Below, in pieces: positions 54,582 through 63,101 of a DNA stretch of 64,000 bases. Position 1 is the first letter of the stretch, and each line of letters begins with the position of its first letter. The stretch comes from Beijerinckiaceae bacterium (lineage in GTDB: Bacteria; Pseudomonadota; Alphaproteobacteria; Rhizobiales; Beijerinckiaceae), in assembly GCA_947454485.1 (NCBI GenBank), contig CANGJJ010000001.1:310001-374000 (forward strand). The letters run 5' to 3'. The translations under genes and the position numbers were made by a program. The notes under the pieces were generated by a model. That model had not been told where the DNA came from, did no database searches, and worked only from the letters and a program-made list of their open reading frames with translations.

Positions 54582-55745
54582 GTGAGCGCCACGCAGCTTG
54601 AGGCTGTCATCTCCGTGCTCGATCATCTCGTGTCGTTCGACACGGAGAGTACGAAGTCCAATCTCGCGCTTGTCGATTGGGTGGAAGATTATTTGCGCGC
54701 GCGTAATGTCGCTTTTGTGCGCGTACCCAATGCGCAAGGCGACAAGGCCGCGCTTTTTGCCACGATTGGCCCGATGGTCGATGGCGGTGTTGTGCTCTCG
54801 GGCCATACCGATGTCGTGCCTGTGGCAGGACAAAACTGGACCAGTGATCCTTTCACCTTGCGCCGCGCCAATGGGCGTCTTTATGGGCGCGGTGCATGCG
54901 ACATGAAGGGTTTTGATGCGCTGGCACTGGCCATGATCGATCATTATGCGCGGTTGCCGCTCAAGCGGCCCGTACATATTTTGCTGAGCTATGATGAAGA
55001 GACGACCTGCCTTGGCCCGCTCGATACGATCAAGCGCTTTGGTGTGGATCTGCCGCGCCCCGGCGCTGTGATTGTCGGCGAGCCCACTTTGATGGAGGTT
55101 GCTGATGCGCATAAATCTGTCGCGACCTATGTCACGCAGGTGCGCGGACGCGAGGCCCATTCCTCCAATCCAGCTTTAGGTGCGAATGCGATTGAAGCGG
55201 CCTGCACTTTGGTGAGCGCGCTTTATCGCTTCATGGATGAGGCGATGAAACTGGGCGACCCATCGGGCCGTTTCATTCCCGGTGCTTCAACGATCAGCGT
55301 TGGAACAATTCAAGGTGGTACGGCGCGCAATATTCTGGCGCGCGATTGCAGCTTCCACTGGGAGTTTCGTGGCCTGCCGGGCGTGCCGCAGGATGCAGCG
55401 CTCAACTTCCTGAACGAAGTCGTGGCGACAGAGGTTCTGCCACGTCTGCGCCGCTATGCGCCCGATGCTGATGTGATCACGCGCAGCGAGATCGAAGTGC
55501 CGGGCCTTGCCCCGCAGCCGGGCTCTGTGGCTGAGCAACTTGCCTTCAAGGCAGGACGGCGCAATGCGACCATCGCAGTGTCTTACGCAACAGAGGCGGG
55601 GCGTTTCCAACAGGCGGGTATTCCCACCGTCGTTTGCGGCCCGGGCAGTATTGAACAAGCCCATCAGCCTGATGAATTTATTGACGAGAGCCAGCTTGAG
55701 GCGGGCCTTGCCTTTTTGCGCCAGCTCGGGTCCGAGCTGAGCTGA
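54582..55745 (+). CDS. argE: Acetylornithine deacetylase-like M20 metallopeptidase
   Basis: A 387-residue zinc amidohydrolase of the M20 family with LSGHTDVVPVAG (metal His and Asp), GRGACDMKGFD, SYDEETTCLGP (catalytic Glu pair), IVGEPT and the dimerisation domain starting REAHSSNP. The sequence is close to ArgE, which releases acetate from N-acetylornithine in arginine synthesis. GTG at 54582 has GAGG seven bases upstream; TTG 54576 overlaps that site. In a probable unit with apaG. Confidence 0.87.
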   Translation: MSATQLEAVISVLDHLVSFDTESTKSNLALVDWVEDYLRARNVAFVRVPNAQGDKAALFATIGPMVDGGVVLSGHTDVVPVAGQNWTSDPFTLRRANGRLYGRGACDMKGFDALALAMIDHYARLPLKRPVHILLSYDEETTCLGPLDTIKRFGVDLPRPGAVIVGEPTLMEVADAHKSVATYVTQVRGREAHSSNPALGANAIEAACTLVSALYRFMDEAMKLGDPSGRFIPGASTISVGTIQGGTARNILARDCSFHWEFRGLPGVPQDAALNFLNEVVATEVLPRLRRYAPDADVITRSEIEVPGLAPQPGSVAEQLAFKAGRRNATIAVSYATEAGRFQQAGIPTVVCGPGSIEQAHQPDEFIDESQLEAGLAFLRQLGSELS

Positions 55746-55795
55746 CCGATCTGCTCTTGCCCAACCGCAGCCTTCGCGGCTATATCAAAAGGCGC

Positions 55796-55869
55796 GCGGG
55801 CGTAGTTCAATGGTAGAACGGAAGCTTCCCAAGCTTCATACGAGGGTTCGATTCCCTTCGCCCGCTCCA
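55796..55869 (+). tRNA. tRNA-Gly (anticodon CCC)
   Basis: A complete 74-base cloverleaf with encoded CCA. The acceptor stem pairs GCGGGCG (55796-55802) with CGCCCGC; the D arm has GTTC...GAAC; the anticodon stem GAAGC/GCTTC encloses TTCCCAA (anticodon CCC); the T arm GAGGGTTCGATTCCCTT is standard. Confidence 0.97.
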
Positions 55870-55909
55870 TTTTCCTTCATTCATAACGCCCCATTGTGTA
55901 GCTTGGCAC

Positions 55910-55939
55910 AAAAACGCCCCGCGCTTTTGGCACGGGGCG
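55910..55939 (-). terminator. Terminator of the seven-gene catabolic operon
   Basis: A 7-bp GC stem (55915-55921 with 55933-55939) and, on the minus strand, a following run of five T. It is 27 bases past the stop of the aldolase gene. Confidence 0.85.
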
Positions 55940-55965
55940 GCTTGTTGCACATCGCTGATGAGAGC

Positions 55966-56664
55966 TTACTTCACATCATCGAGCGTGTTGACATAGGTCA
56001 GGCCCGCTTTGGCGAGCGGCTCGCGCATATTATACATGTCGAGACCCAGAATGCCCGAGGCGAGCTTGGCGCGCTTGTCGCCTTCATTGGCTTCGCGTGC
56101 TTCACCAGCCTTAGCGACCTGTTCGGCGATCTTGCGCGGCACAACGACAACGCCGTCATCATCCGCCACGACAACATCACCCGGAGTGACCAATTCACCG
56201 GCGCAAACGACCGGAATATTGACGCTGCCGAGGGTTGCTTTGACCGTGCCCTTGGCCGAGATCGCGCGCGACCAAACGGGGAAGCCGAGCTGCTTGAGGG
56301 GGCGAATATCGCGGCAGCCTGCATCAATGATGAGGCCGACCACACCGCGCGCCTTCAGCGAAGTCGCGAGCAATTCACCGAAATAGCCATCAGTGGAATC
56401 GCAGGTGACGCCCACGACGAGAATGTCGCCCTTGCGGCACTGTTCGACCGCCACATGCAGCATCCAATTGTCGCCGGGCTGTGCGAGCACGGTGACAGCG
56501 GTGCCAGCCACGCAAGCATCCGGATAGATCGGGCGCATATAGGGTTTCATATAGCCATAGCGGCCCATGGCTTCATGGGTGGTGGAGACGCCCAGCTTGG
56601 CGAGGCGATCCACAACGCTTTGGTCGGCGCGCTCGATATTTTGAACAACAACGGGCTTGATCAT
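55966..56664 (-). CDS. RraA-like 4-carboxy-4-hydroxy-2-oxoadipate/HMG aldolase (LigK-like)
   Basis: A 232-residue class II pyruvate aldolase of the RraA fold. [62 protein letters not shown] (Arg and Asp of the metal/pyruvate site) and [12 protein letters not shown] are typical of LigK/ProA/GalC aldolases, which split 4-carboxy-4-hydroxy-2-oxoadipate into pyruvate and oxaloacetate. It is the last gene of the operon, 11 bases after the LigI-like gene, an order seen in protocatechuate 4,5-cleavage clusters. Confidence 0.85.
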   Translation of the reverse strand: MIKPVVVQNIERADQSVVDRLAKLGVSTTHEAMGRYGYMKPYMRPIYPDACVAGTAVTVLAQPGDNWMLHVAVEQCRKGDILVVGVTCDSTDGYFGELLATSLKARGVVGLIIDAGCRDIRPLKQLGFPVWSRAISAKGTVKATLGSVNIPVVCAGELVTPGDVVVADDDGVVVVPRKIAEQVAKAGEAREANEGDKRAKLASGILGLDMYNMREPLAKAGLTYVNTLDDVK

Positions 56665-56675
56665 TCCTCGCTCCT

Positions 56676-57548
56676 TTAGAATTTGTAGAGACGGGCAGGA
56701 TTGTCGACGAGCACTTTATGCTGCGCGACAGGGTCCTCAGCAAAGAGCGGGATCAGATCGACCAGCTCGCCATCATTGGGCATGACAGTGACATTGGGAT
56801 GCGGCCAATCGGTACCCCAAAGCACACGGTCAGGGATCGCCTCCACCAGCTTGCGCGCGAAAGGCACAGCATCGTGGAAGGGCTTGCCCGTTGCAGAGGC
56901 GCGCTCAAAGCCACAGCACTTCACCCAGCACTTTTCATCATTGCGCGCCAGATCAAGAAGCGCATTGAAGTTGGGCTGGTTGAGACCCTTGGCCGCTTTC
57001 ACCGTGCCCATATGGTCGATGACATAAGACACTGGCAGCTTGGTCAGGATCGGCGTGAAGTCGGCGACTGTCTCAGGATCGAGATAGATCACGACATGCC
57101 AGCCAAAGCCCTTGATCTTGTCGACGACGCGATAGAAGGCGCTCATATCAGGCGTGCGGCCCAGACGCTTCAAGAAGGTGAAGCGGCAACCCATGATGCC
57201 ACCACGGTTCAGCTCGTCGATCTGCGCTTCAGTGAAGCTGTCGTCGATATTCGCAATGCCCTTATATTTGCCATTGCTGACCGCGATGGCGTCGGTGACA
57301 ACGCGGTTGTCGAGGCCATGGCAGCTCGCATTCACAATCACCGCGCGCTCGATGCCGATGGCGTCGTGCAATTTGCGGAAATCATCAAGGCCTGCATCGG
57401 GGGGAATATAGCTGCCATCATCCGAATAAGGATATTGCGCGTCAGGCCCAAAGATATGGGTATGGGCATCGCAGCTCAGCGGTGGCGCTTTGAAGGCGGG
57501 TGTCTTGGGATTGGGATCGGGAGCTTGAATGGTCGGCGTGCGAGCCAT
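56676..57548 (-). CDS. 2-pyrone-4,6-dicarboxylate lactonase-like amidohydrolase (LigI-like)
   Basis: A 290-residue TIM-barrel amidohydrolase of the LigI group, opening [10 protein letters not shown] (metal His-x-His), with [32 protein letters not shown] and WGTDWPHPN (catalytic Asp). LigI opens the lactone ring of 2-pyrone-4,6-dicarboxylate formed from protocatechuate or gallate. Placed between the DUF1932 dehydrogenase and the LigK-like aldolase. Substrate assignment rests on family and gene order. Confidence 0.83.
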   Translation of the reverse strand: MARTPTIQAPDPNPKTPAFKAPPLSCDAHTHIFGPDAQYPYSDDGSYIPPDAGLDDFRKLHDAIGIERAVIVNASCHGLDNRVVTDAIAVSNGKYKGIANIDDSFTEAQIDELNRGGIMGCRFTFLKRLGRTPDMSAFYRVVDKIKGFGWHVVIYLDPETVADFTPILTKLPVSYVIDHMGTVKAAKGLNQPNFNALLDLARNDEKCWVKCCGFERASATGKPFHDAVPFARKLVEAIPDRVLWGTDWPHPNVTVMPNDGELVDLIPLFAEDPVAQHKVLVDNPARLYKF

Positions 57549-57572
57549 GGGTCACCTGTTGCTGGGTTGAAA

Positions 57573-58394
57573 TTAAGTACCGGCCTTGCCGGCGCCGCGA
57601 TCCTGCGCATCAGCGACAGCGCGCGAGAGCGAGCCATCCATGCCAAGGTCATCGAGCATCATGGCAGCCTCGCGCATTTCTGCGGCGCGGCGCACACCAT
57701 GCTCATTGACGCGCTGGGCCATATATTTCGCAAGATCAGCGAAATCGGTGCCGGGGAAGCTGGCATTGAGCGAGGCAAAGACTTCGTCCTGCACACCCCA
57801 TTTGTCGGAGGCCGCAGCGCAATCAACGATCAAGGCTTCAATGCCTTTGATCATGATGCTGCGGCAGAGTTTCATCGCAGAGGCGCGGCCAGGTTCCGTT
57901 GTGACCGGCTTCACATTCATGCCAAGCTCATTGAGCAGGACGCTGGCGGCCTCTGCTTCTGGCCCACCCGCGAGGATAGGCACTTTGAGATCAGGGCCGG
58001 GGACAGGTGCCATGACAGCGCCTTCCACATAGCGCGCGCCACATGCGCTAACTGCTTTGGCAGCTTTGGTCTTGGTGCCGGGCGAGGCGGAGTTGATGTC
58101 GAAGAAAATCTGGCCGGGCTTGAGATAGGTCGCCGCTTGTTCCGCAACGCTCAAAGCCGAGGAGGCTGTCACAGCGGAGATGACGATATCGGCATTGGCG
58201 GCAGCCTCAACCGGATTGGCAGCCGGCGTCACGCCAGCAGCGCGGGCCTTTTCCTTCAGGGCCTCGCCATCAGGGCCGTCGAATTTCAGATCATAGGCGC
58301 TCACGCGTGTATCGCCGCGCGCCAGAAAATCACGGGCAAAGATGCGACCGACTTCGCCATAACCGATGAGGGTGAGATTGACGGTATTCTTCAC
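57573..58394 (-). CDS. NAD(P)-binding DUF1932 dehydrogenase
   Basis: A 273-residue protein with an N-terminal Rossmann fold of the 6-phosphogluconate dehydrogenase type (LTLIGYGEVGRIFARDFLARG) and a C-terminal DUF1932 helical domain (SAMKLCRSIMIKGIEALIVDC). Members of this group sit in aromatic degradation clusters, and LigU-type and phosphogluconate-like dehydrogenases are relatives. GTG at 58394 has GGAG seven bases upstream. The reaction here is not known. Confidence 0.78.
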   Translation of the reverse strand: MKNTVNLTLIGYGEVGRIFARDFLARGDTRVSAYDLKFDGPDGEALKEKARAAGVTPAANPVEAAANADIVISAVTASSALSVAEQAATYLKPGQIFFDINSASPGTKTKAAKAVSACGARYVEGAVMAPVPGPDLKVPILAGGPEAEAASVLLNELGMNVKPVTTEPGRASAMKLCRSIMIKGIEALIVDCAAASDKWGVQDEVFASLNASFPGTDFADLAKYMAQRVNEHGVRRAAEMREAAMMLDDLGMDGSLSRAVADAQDRGAGKAGT

Positions 58395-58467
58395 GGACGG
58401 GCTCCTTGGGCACCTGGCTTCAGGCGCGCCTTCTGTGACGCCGCCGTGGCGGCAAGTCAACTGAAGG

Positions 58468-59670
58468 TCACGACCCGCGACGGCTCTTCCAGATACTGCC
58501 TGCCGATGAACTGAGGGTGAGCGCGAGAATGAGGAAAACGCCCGCGGCCCCGGCCGCTGTGGCCACAACACCCGCCACCATAGGGATCACAACCATGCCC
58601 ACGCGATTGCCCGTCAGGCGCAGCGACATGGCCGTGGCTCTGGCATGGGTCGGGGCAATATCCACAATCCCTGAGAGGGTGAGCGTGGCGGCAACCCCAA
58701 GGCCCAGCCCCGCCACAGCCATAGCCGGAAAGAGTAGCCAGAGCGGCATGGGCAGACCAACCAGCACAAAGGCGAGGGCAGGTGAGAGCATAGAGACATA
58801 AGTGAGGCCCATACGGCCCATCAGATCCATCAGCGGCACATAGAGCAGGCGCGCAAACATGGAGGAGATAGCGCGCACCGACATCAGCCAGCCAACGGTG
58901 GCCACATCCATATGTCGCTCGGCGCCAAGAAGCGGCAGATAGATTGTCACCAGATCAAGCGCGGTGATGGTGGTGATGCTGGCCAGAATATAAGCGGGCA
59001 GGCCGCGCATGCGCAGCAATTCACCCAGCGACATTTTGGGCGCATCGCCGTCTTTGGCCTCCGTACGCTCAGCTGCGGGCAATAAGAAAGAGCTGGCAAG
59101 CGCGACGCAGCTGACGCCCAAAGTGATGTGAAAGATCAGATCAACGGGCGGTACGCGCGCATCGCCCGCAATCCAGGCAATGACCAGCGGCGCGCAGGCC
59201 TGACCCAGCGCCAGAGCCACCATCTGATAGCCAAAGACCGCGTCGCGCCCGCGCCGTGTTTTGCCCGCGCGAATGGCGATCATCTGATGGCCGGCCATGC
59301 AGCCGATCTGGCCAATGCCCAAAAGGGCCGTGCCGATCATGAGCGAGACGGGGCCGGTGGGTGCAAAGGCATAAACGCAGCCCGCCGCAAAGAGCGCGAC
59401 ACAGCCAAGGCGCACAGCTAAAGCATCATAGCCCTTGTCGATAAAGCGCCCCAAAGGCACGGCGAGGAAAATGGGCAGAATGGAAAAGCAACAGGAGATG
59501 ATGCCGACCCAGATGAAGGAGAGGTCGAGTTCAACAGCTGCATAAGAGGTCGTCACGCGGCCCAGAACGATGACGACATAAATGATGGCCGTGTGCAGCA
59601 CGAGGCTTGCAAACAGTCGCAGATGAATATCGCCCAAGAGCGAGCCGCGTTTGTCGTCTATCTCGCTCAT
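58468..59670 (-). CDS. MFS transporter of the catabolic operon
   Basis: A 400-residue transporter with twelve hydrophobic segments and the loop AVPLGRFIDKGYDALAVRLG after helix 2, as in MFS_1 proteins. A long cytoplasmic loop (ERTEAKDGDAPKMSLGELLR) separates the halves. Its start overlaps the glycerate kinase stop (ATGA). Position inside the operon makes uptake of the pathway substrate the likely role. Confidence 0.82.
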   Translation of the reverse strand: MSEIDDKRGSLLGDIHLRLFASLVLHTAIIYVVIVLGRVTTSYAAVELDLSFIWVGIISCCFSILPIFLAVPLGRFIDKGYDALAVRLGCVALFAAGCVYAFAPTGPVSLMIGTALLGIGQIGCMAGHQMIAIRAGKTRRGRDAVFGYQMVALALGQACAPLVIAWIAGDARVPPVDLIFHITLGVSCVALASSFLLPAAERTEAKDGDAPKMSLGELLRMRGLPAYILASITTITALDLVTIYLPLLGAERHMDVATVGWLMSVRAISSMFARLLYVPLMDLMGRMGLTYVSMLSPALAFVLVGLPMPLWLLFPAMAVAGLGLGVAATLTLSGIVDIAPTHARATAMSLRLTGNRVGMVVIPMVAGVVATAAGAAGVFLILALTLSSSAGSIWKSRRGS

Positions 59671-60929
59671 GTGATGAGGATCGCGCGAAAGTCATTCACA
59701 TTGGTGCGTGTGGGACCAGTGATGATCTGGTCATTGAGCGCTGCAAAGAAAGAATGCGCATCATTGCGGGCAAGCGCATGGCGCGCATCCAGCGCAAGGG
59801 CCCGTGCGCGGCTCAAAGTCTCTGGCGTCACGAAAGCGCCTGCCACTTGTTGCGAGCCATCCACACCGTCTGTGTCAGCTGCGAGCGCATAAATATTGCG
59901 CGCTTCGTGCAAAGACAGGGCGAGCGAGAGCAGAAATTCCACATTGCGCCCGCCCTTGCCATCGCCGCGCAAAGTCACGGTGGTTTCGCCGCCGCTGATG
60001 AAGACGCAAGGGCGCGGGGCCATAGGCTCATGCGCCGCATGAAGCGCCATGCCCGCCATGACTTTGGCAACCTCGCGCGCCTCGCCTTCGATGCGATCTC
60101 CCAGAACCAGTGGCGCAACGCCTGCCTTGGCCGCGACAGAAGCTGCGGCCTGCAAGGCGCGCAAGGGTGTGGCGACCAGATCAGCCTCATTGCCCTGCAG
60201 ACGCGGATCATCGGGCTTGATGCTCTCGCCCGCGCCGCTGTCCAGCAAGTGGCGCGCAGCCGCAGGCAATGAAATGCGATAGCGATTGATAATGGCAAGC
60301 GCATCAGCGCAGGTCGTGGGATCGCCCACAGTTGGGCCAGAGGCAATGTCGGGCAGGAAATCGCCCGGCACATCAGAAATGGCGAGCGTGATGACACGCG
60401 CGGGGAAGGCGGCGGCCGCGAGCCGTCCGCCCTTGATGCGCGAGAGATGACGGCGCACCACATTCATCTCGTCGATTGGCGCGCCGCTCGACAAAAGCGC
60501 CTCATTGAGGCTGCGCTTGTCGGTGAGGGAGAGGCCCTCAGCCGGCAGGCACAACAGCGAAGAGCCACCACCCGAGATCAGGCACAGAACCAGATCATCT
60601 TGGGTGAGGCCGCGCACACAGGCGAGCAGCTTTTCAGCCGCGGCCAGACTGTTCTCATCCGGCACGGGGTGAGCGGCCTGCATCACTTCAATATGTTTGC
60701 AGCTGACCGCATGGCCATAGGGCGTCACCACAAGGCCGCTCAGCGCGCAGTCATAGTGATCCTCCACCGTCTGCGCCATGGCGGCTGCGCCTTTGCCAGC
60801 GCCAATGACGATCAAACGTCCGCGCGGTGGGGGCGGTAGATGGAAGGGAAGGCAGCGGTCGGGCTGTGCTGCCGCCACGGCTGCATCAAACATGGCGCGC
60901 AGCAGCGCACGGGCATCGGCAGATTGCAT
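59667..60929 (-). CDS. Glycerate 2-kinase, MOFRL family (GckA/TtuD-like)
   Basis: A 420-residue class II glycerate kinase. It has LIVIGAGKGAAAMAQ, CLISGGGSSLLCLPAEG, NVVRRHLSRIKGGRLA, ISDVPGDFLPDIASGPTVGD and the C-terminal MOFRL stretch VFISGGETTVTLRGDGKGGRNVEFLLSLAL. Older names are hydroxypyruvate reductase (TtuD). It phosphorylates glycerate to 2-phosphoglycerate, linking tartrate, glyoxylate or serine-type degradation to glycolysis. Its start is 1 base from the deacetylase stop. Confidence 0.88.
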   Translation of the reverse strand: MQSADARALLRAMFDAAVAAAQPDRCLPFHLPPPPRGRLIVIGAGKGAAAMAQTVEDHYDCALSGLVVTPYGHAVSCKHIEVMQAAHPVPDENSLAAAEKLLACVRGLTQDDLVLCLISGGGSSLLCLPAEGLSLTDKRSLNEALLSSGAPIDEMNVVRRHLSRIKGGRLAAAAFPARVITLAISDVPGDFLPDIASGPTVGDPTTCADALAIINRYRISLPAAARHLLDSGAGESIKPDDPRLQGNEADLVATPLRALQAAASVAAKAGVAPLVLGDRIEGEAREVAKVMAGMALHAAHEPMAPRPCVFISGGETTVTLRGDGKGGRNVEFLLSLALSLHEARNIYALAADTDGVDGSQQVAGAFVTPETLSRARALALDARHALARNDAHSFFAALNDQIITGPTRTNVNDFRAILIT

Positions 60930-60930
60930 G

Positions 60931-61776
60931 TCAGTCCTGTGTCTGTGTGCGCCACGCGCTGATGATCTCGTCGCCGGTCGCAAACCAGACCTTGTCATGA
61001 CCGGCTATATAGGCGAGCGCCTCATCAAGATAGCGGATCCTGTGCGCGGCTCCAATCAGGAATGGATGGAGCGCAAGGCCCAACACCCGGGCATTGGTCG
61101 CGCCTTCCGCATAGAGCACATCAAAAGCATCGCAGATGCGGCGCTTGAAGTCCGTGATGCTGATACTGGGCGCATTGAACAGCGGCATGTCGTTCAGCTC
61201 TAGCGAATAGGGAATGCTGAAGAGCCCATTGTTGAAGCGATAGGGCAGATCATCATTCACCCAATCAGCGACATATTCGACGCCGGCCTCCTTCAAGAGA
61301 TCGGGCGTGTTGAATGTCTGCGTCAGGCCTGGCCCCAGCCAGCCTTTCATCTTGCGACCATGCGCCTCGATGATCTTTTTGGTCTCAAGAATGATGTGGC
61401 GCTCTTGCTCGCGTTCAAGGCCTGCGAGTGTGCGCGAATTGGTGAGCCCATGGCCCATGAATTCCCATTCAAGCTCCATCATCGCCTGCATGATGCGCGG
61501 ATAATAGGTGCCGACTTCGCCATTCAGTGCGACCGTGCCTTTGATCTTATGTTTGGCGAGCACTTCCATGATGCGCCAGATGCCAACGCGGTTGCCGTAA
61601 TCGCGGCGGCCATGGTTGCGCACATCTGGTGCGTTGGCGCCCATTTCATAATGGAAATGCTCGACATTGGGGATCACCCAGACCGCGACGCGCGCGCCAT
61701 TGGGCCAGCTGATGCGCGGTGCATCCACAATGGCGCGATAGGGAAAAAGCGCGAAAGGGTCGTGGGCTTTTGTCAT
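60931..61776 (-). CDS. Polysaccharide deacetylase-family protein (PuuE allantoinase-like)
   Basis: A 281-residue NodB-fold hydrolase related to cofactor-independent allantoinase PuuE: SWPNGARVAVWVIPNVEHF, RRDYGNRVGIWRIMEVLAKH, WEFMGHGLTNSR, KGWLGPGLTQTFNTPDLLKEAG and ALHPFLIG. Family members cleave cyclic or linear amides and not polysaccharides. The start overlaps the isochorismatase-like stop. An amide or ureide intermediate, perhaps from an N-heterocycle, is a reasonable guess. Confidence 0.8.
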   Translation of the reverse strand: MTKAHDPFALFPYRAIVDAPRISWPNGARVAVWVIPNVEHFHYEMGANAPDVRNHGRRDYGNRVGIWRIMEVLAKHKIKGTVALNGEVGTYYPRIMQAMMELEWEFMGHGLTNSRTLAGLEREQERHIILETKKIIEAHGRKMKGWLGPGLTQTFNTPDLLKEAGVEYVADWVNDDLPYRFNNGLFSIPYSLELNDMPLFNAPSISITDFKRRICDAFDVLYAEGATNARVLGLALHPFLIGAAHRIRYLDEALAYIAGHDKVWFATGDEIISAWRTQTQD

Positions 61777-62462
61777 TGCGCAGCCACGGCCAATTGCATG
61801 CGCTGCAACATGGCCTGCGCCTCCTCAAGCGAGACAACCGCTGCATATTTGGCGTTCATGTCGAAGAGATTGGCGGCATGGGCAAAGGCTGAGCGATCAA
61901 AGCAGCATTCATCCACCACGAAGGTTTGATAGCCATTCGAGAAACCATCAACGACGGAGGCGCGCACACAGCCTGAGGTCGAGACGCCGCAGAAGACCAG
62001 AGTGTCGATGCCTTGTTTGACGAGATAGGCATTGAGCGGCGTCTGGAAGAAGGTCGAGGCTTTGGTTTTCGGCAATACATAATCGCTCGGGCGCGGCGCG
62101 ATCTCTTGCGGAAAGTCGTTAAAGCGCGGCGGCGTCTCCTTGCGCGTGCCTTTGGTGGCTTTGCCTGTGAAGGGAACGGCATTGAGGTCGCTCAGCGAAT
62201 AGATGATCGGCAGATCAAGGCTGCGGAAGAGGTCGATCAGGCTCGCGACCTTTGGCATGGCCTCCCAGCTGGCCGGCCCGCAGGCGGTGGAGAATTCCTG
62301 CACGGCTTGATCCAGACTGAGGCCTTTGGAGCCGCAAAACCCCAAAGTTACGTCGACGACAATCAGGGCGGCACGGCGACCCGGTTGCAGGGCGCCCGCA
62401 AAGCCGGCCTTCTGGTACAAGCGCAGCTCCGCCTCGGGGATCATTTTCATCCACTCACGCAT
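61773..62462 (-). CDS. Isochorismatase-like cysteine hydrolase
   Basis: A 229-residue hydrolase with the Asp-Lys-Cys triad: Asp37 (ALIVVDVTLGF), Lys134 (PKTKASTFF) and Cys165 (FCGVSTSGCVRA). Relatives include N-carbamoylsarcosine amidase, nicotinamidase and maleamate amidohydrolase. ATG at 62462 has GGAGG seven bases upstream. It heads the minus-strand operon, so its 144-base upstream gap should hold the operon promoter. Confidence 0.87.
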   Translation of the reverse strand: MREWMKMIPEAELRLYQKAGFAGALQPGRRAALIVVDVTLGFCGSKGLSLDQAVQEFSTACGPASWEAMPKVASLIDLFRSLDLPIIYSLSDLNAVPFTGKATKGTRKETPPRFNDFPQEIAPRPSDYVLPKTKASTFFQTPLNAYLVKQGIDTLVFCGVSTSGCVRASVVDGFSNGYQTFVVDECCFDRSAFAHAANLFDMNAKYAAVVSLEEAQAMLQRMQLAVAAQ

Positions 62463-62606
62463 GGGCTTACCTCCGCTCACTGTTTCATTTGCCCCAGCAT
62501 TGCGTGAGCGGGCGCGCTTAGCAAGTGTCGTTCTCAAACGTCTTCCGAGGGCGCAAAAATTATGCGATAAATCCTGTATTGATTCTTCCATTTTCAGGAG
62601 GTCCTC

Positions 62607-63026
62607 GTGGCCGCCGCCCAAGATTTTTCTGATCCTCTTTCTAAAGAGCAGCGCGAGCTTGCGCTGTGGTCCTTCCCTCTCGTTGCCGATTTTGTGCAGG
62701 CGCATTATGCAGCGCAGCCCAAGTTATCCGCGCAAAATGTAAGATTCGCTGTATTCAATCACAGCCATTTGTGGCGCGCACTGCTCCTGCGGGACCACAA
62801 CAATGCGCAGAAATTTCGCGCCGCGCTGGACCGTATTTTGATGGCATCCGGTACGCCGCCCAGTTTTGCCTTGCAGCTCGACGAGGCTTTGCTGGATGAG
62901 CTTTTGATTGTCGTGAGCGAGCGGTTTCAGCGCTCCCCACGCCGCGCGCTTGAGTTGAACCATATTCTCCTCCGTCTGGCCCGTGAGCTCACGGCCCTGC
63001 GCTTGACGCGCCAGTTAAGTGCCTGA
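62607..63026 (+). CDS. Hypothetical protein
   Basis: A 139-residue protein I do not recognise. It looks all-helical (KEQRELALWSFPLVADFVQAHY, FRAALDRILMASG, ELNHILLRLARELTALRLTRQL), without signal peptide or Cys. GTG start with AGGAGG eight bases upstream. It is divergent from the catabolic operon and precedes the helicase gene by 75 bases. Confidence 0.6.
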   Translation: MAAAQDFSDPLSKEQRELALWSFPLVADFVQAHYAAQPKLSAQNVRFAVFNHSHLWRALLLRDHNNAQKFRAALDRILMASGTPPSFALQLDEALLDELLIVVSERFQRSPRRALELNHILLRLARELTALRLTRQLSA

Positions 63027-63101
63027 GTCTTCGTTGCGCCTGCGGCAAGCTTGTGCGAACAAGGGATGCCGGTTGGCACAGCAACAAGGGTAACGCGAGC
63101 A

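Noticed and set aside
56718..58514. A 598-codon open frame on the plus strand opposite the LigI-like and DUF1932 genes
   Set aside because: It lies wholly or largely antisense to two genes with clear family motifs, crosses their boundary, and has no motif or ribosome binding site of its own. Long antisense frames are expected in this GC-rich DNA.
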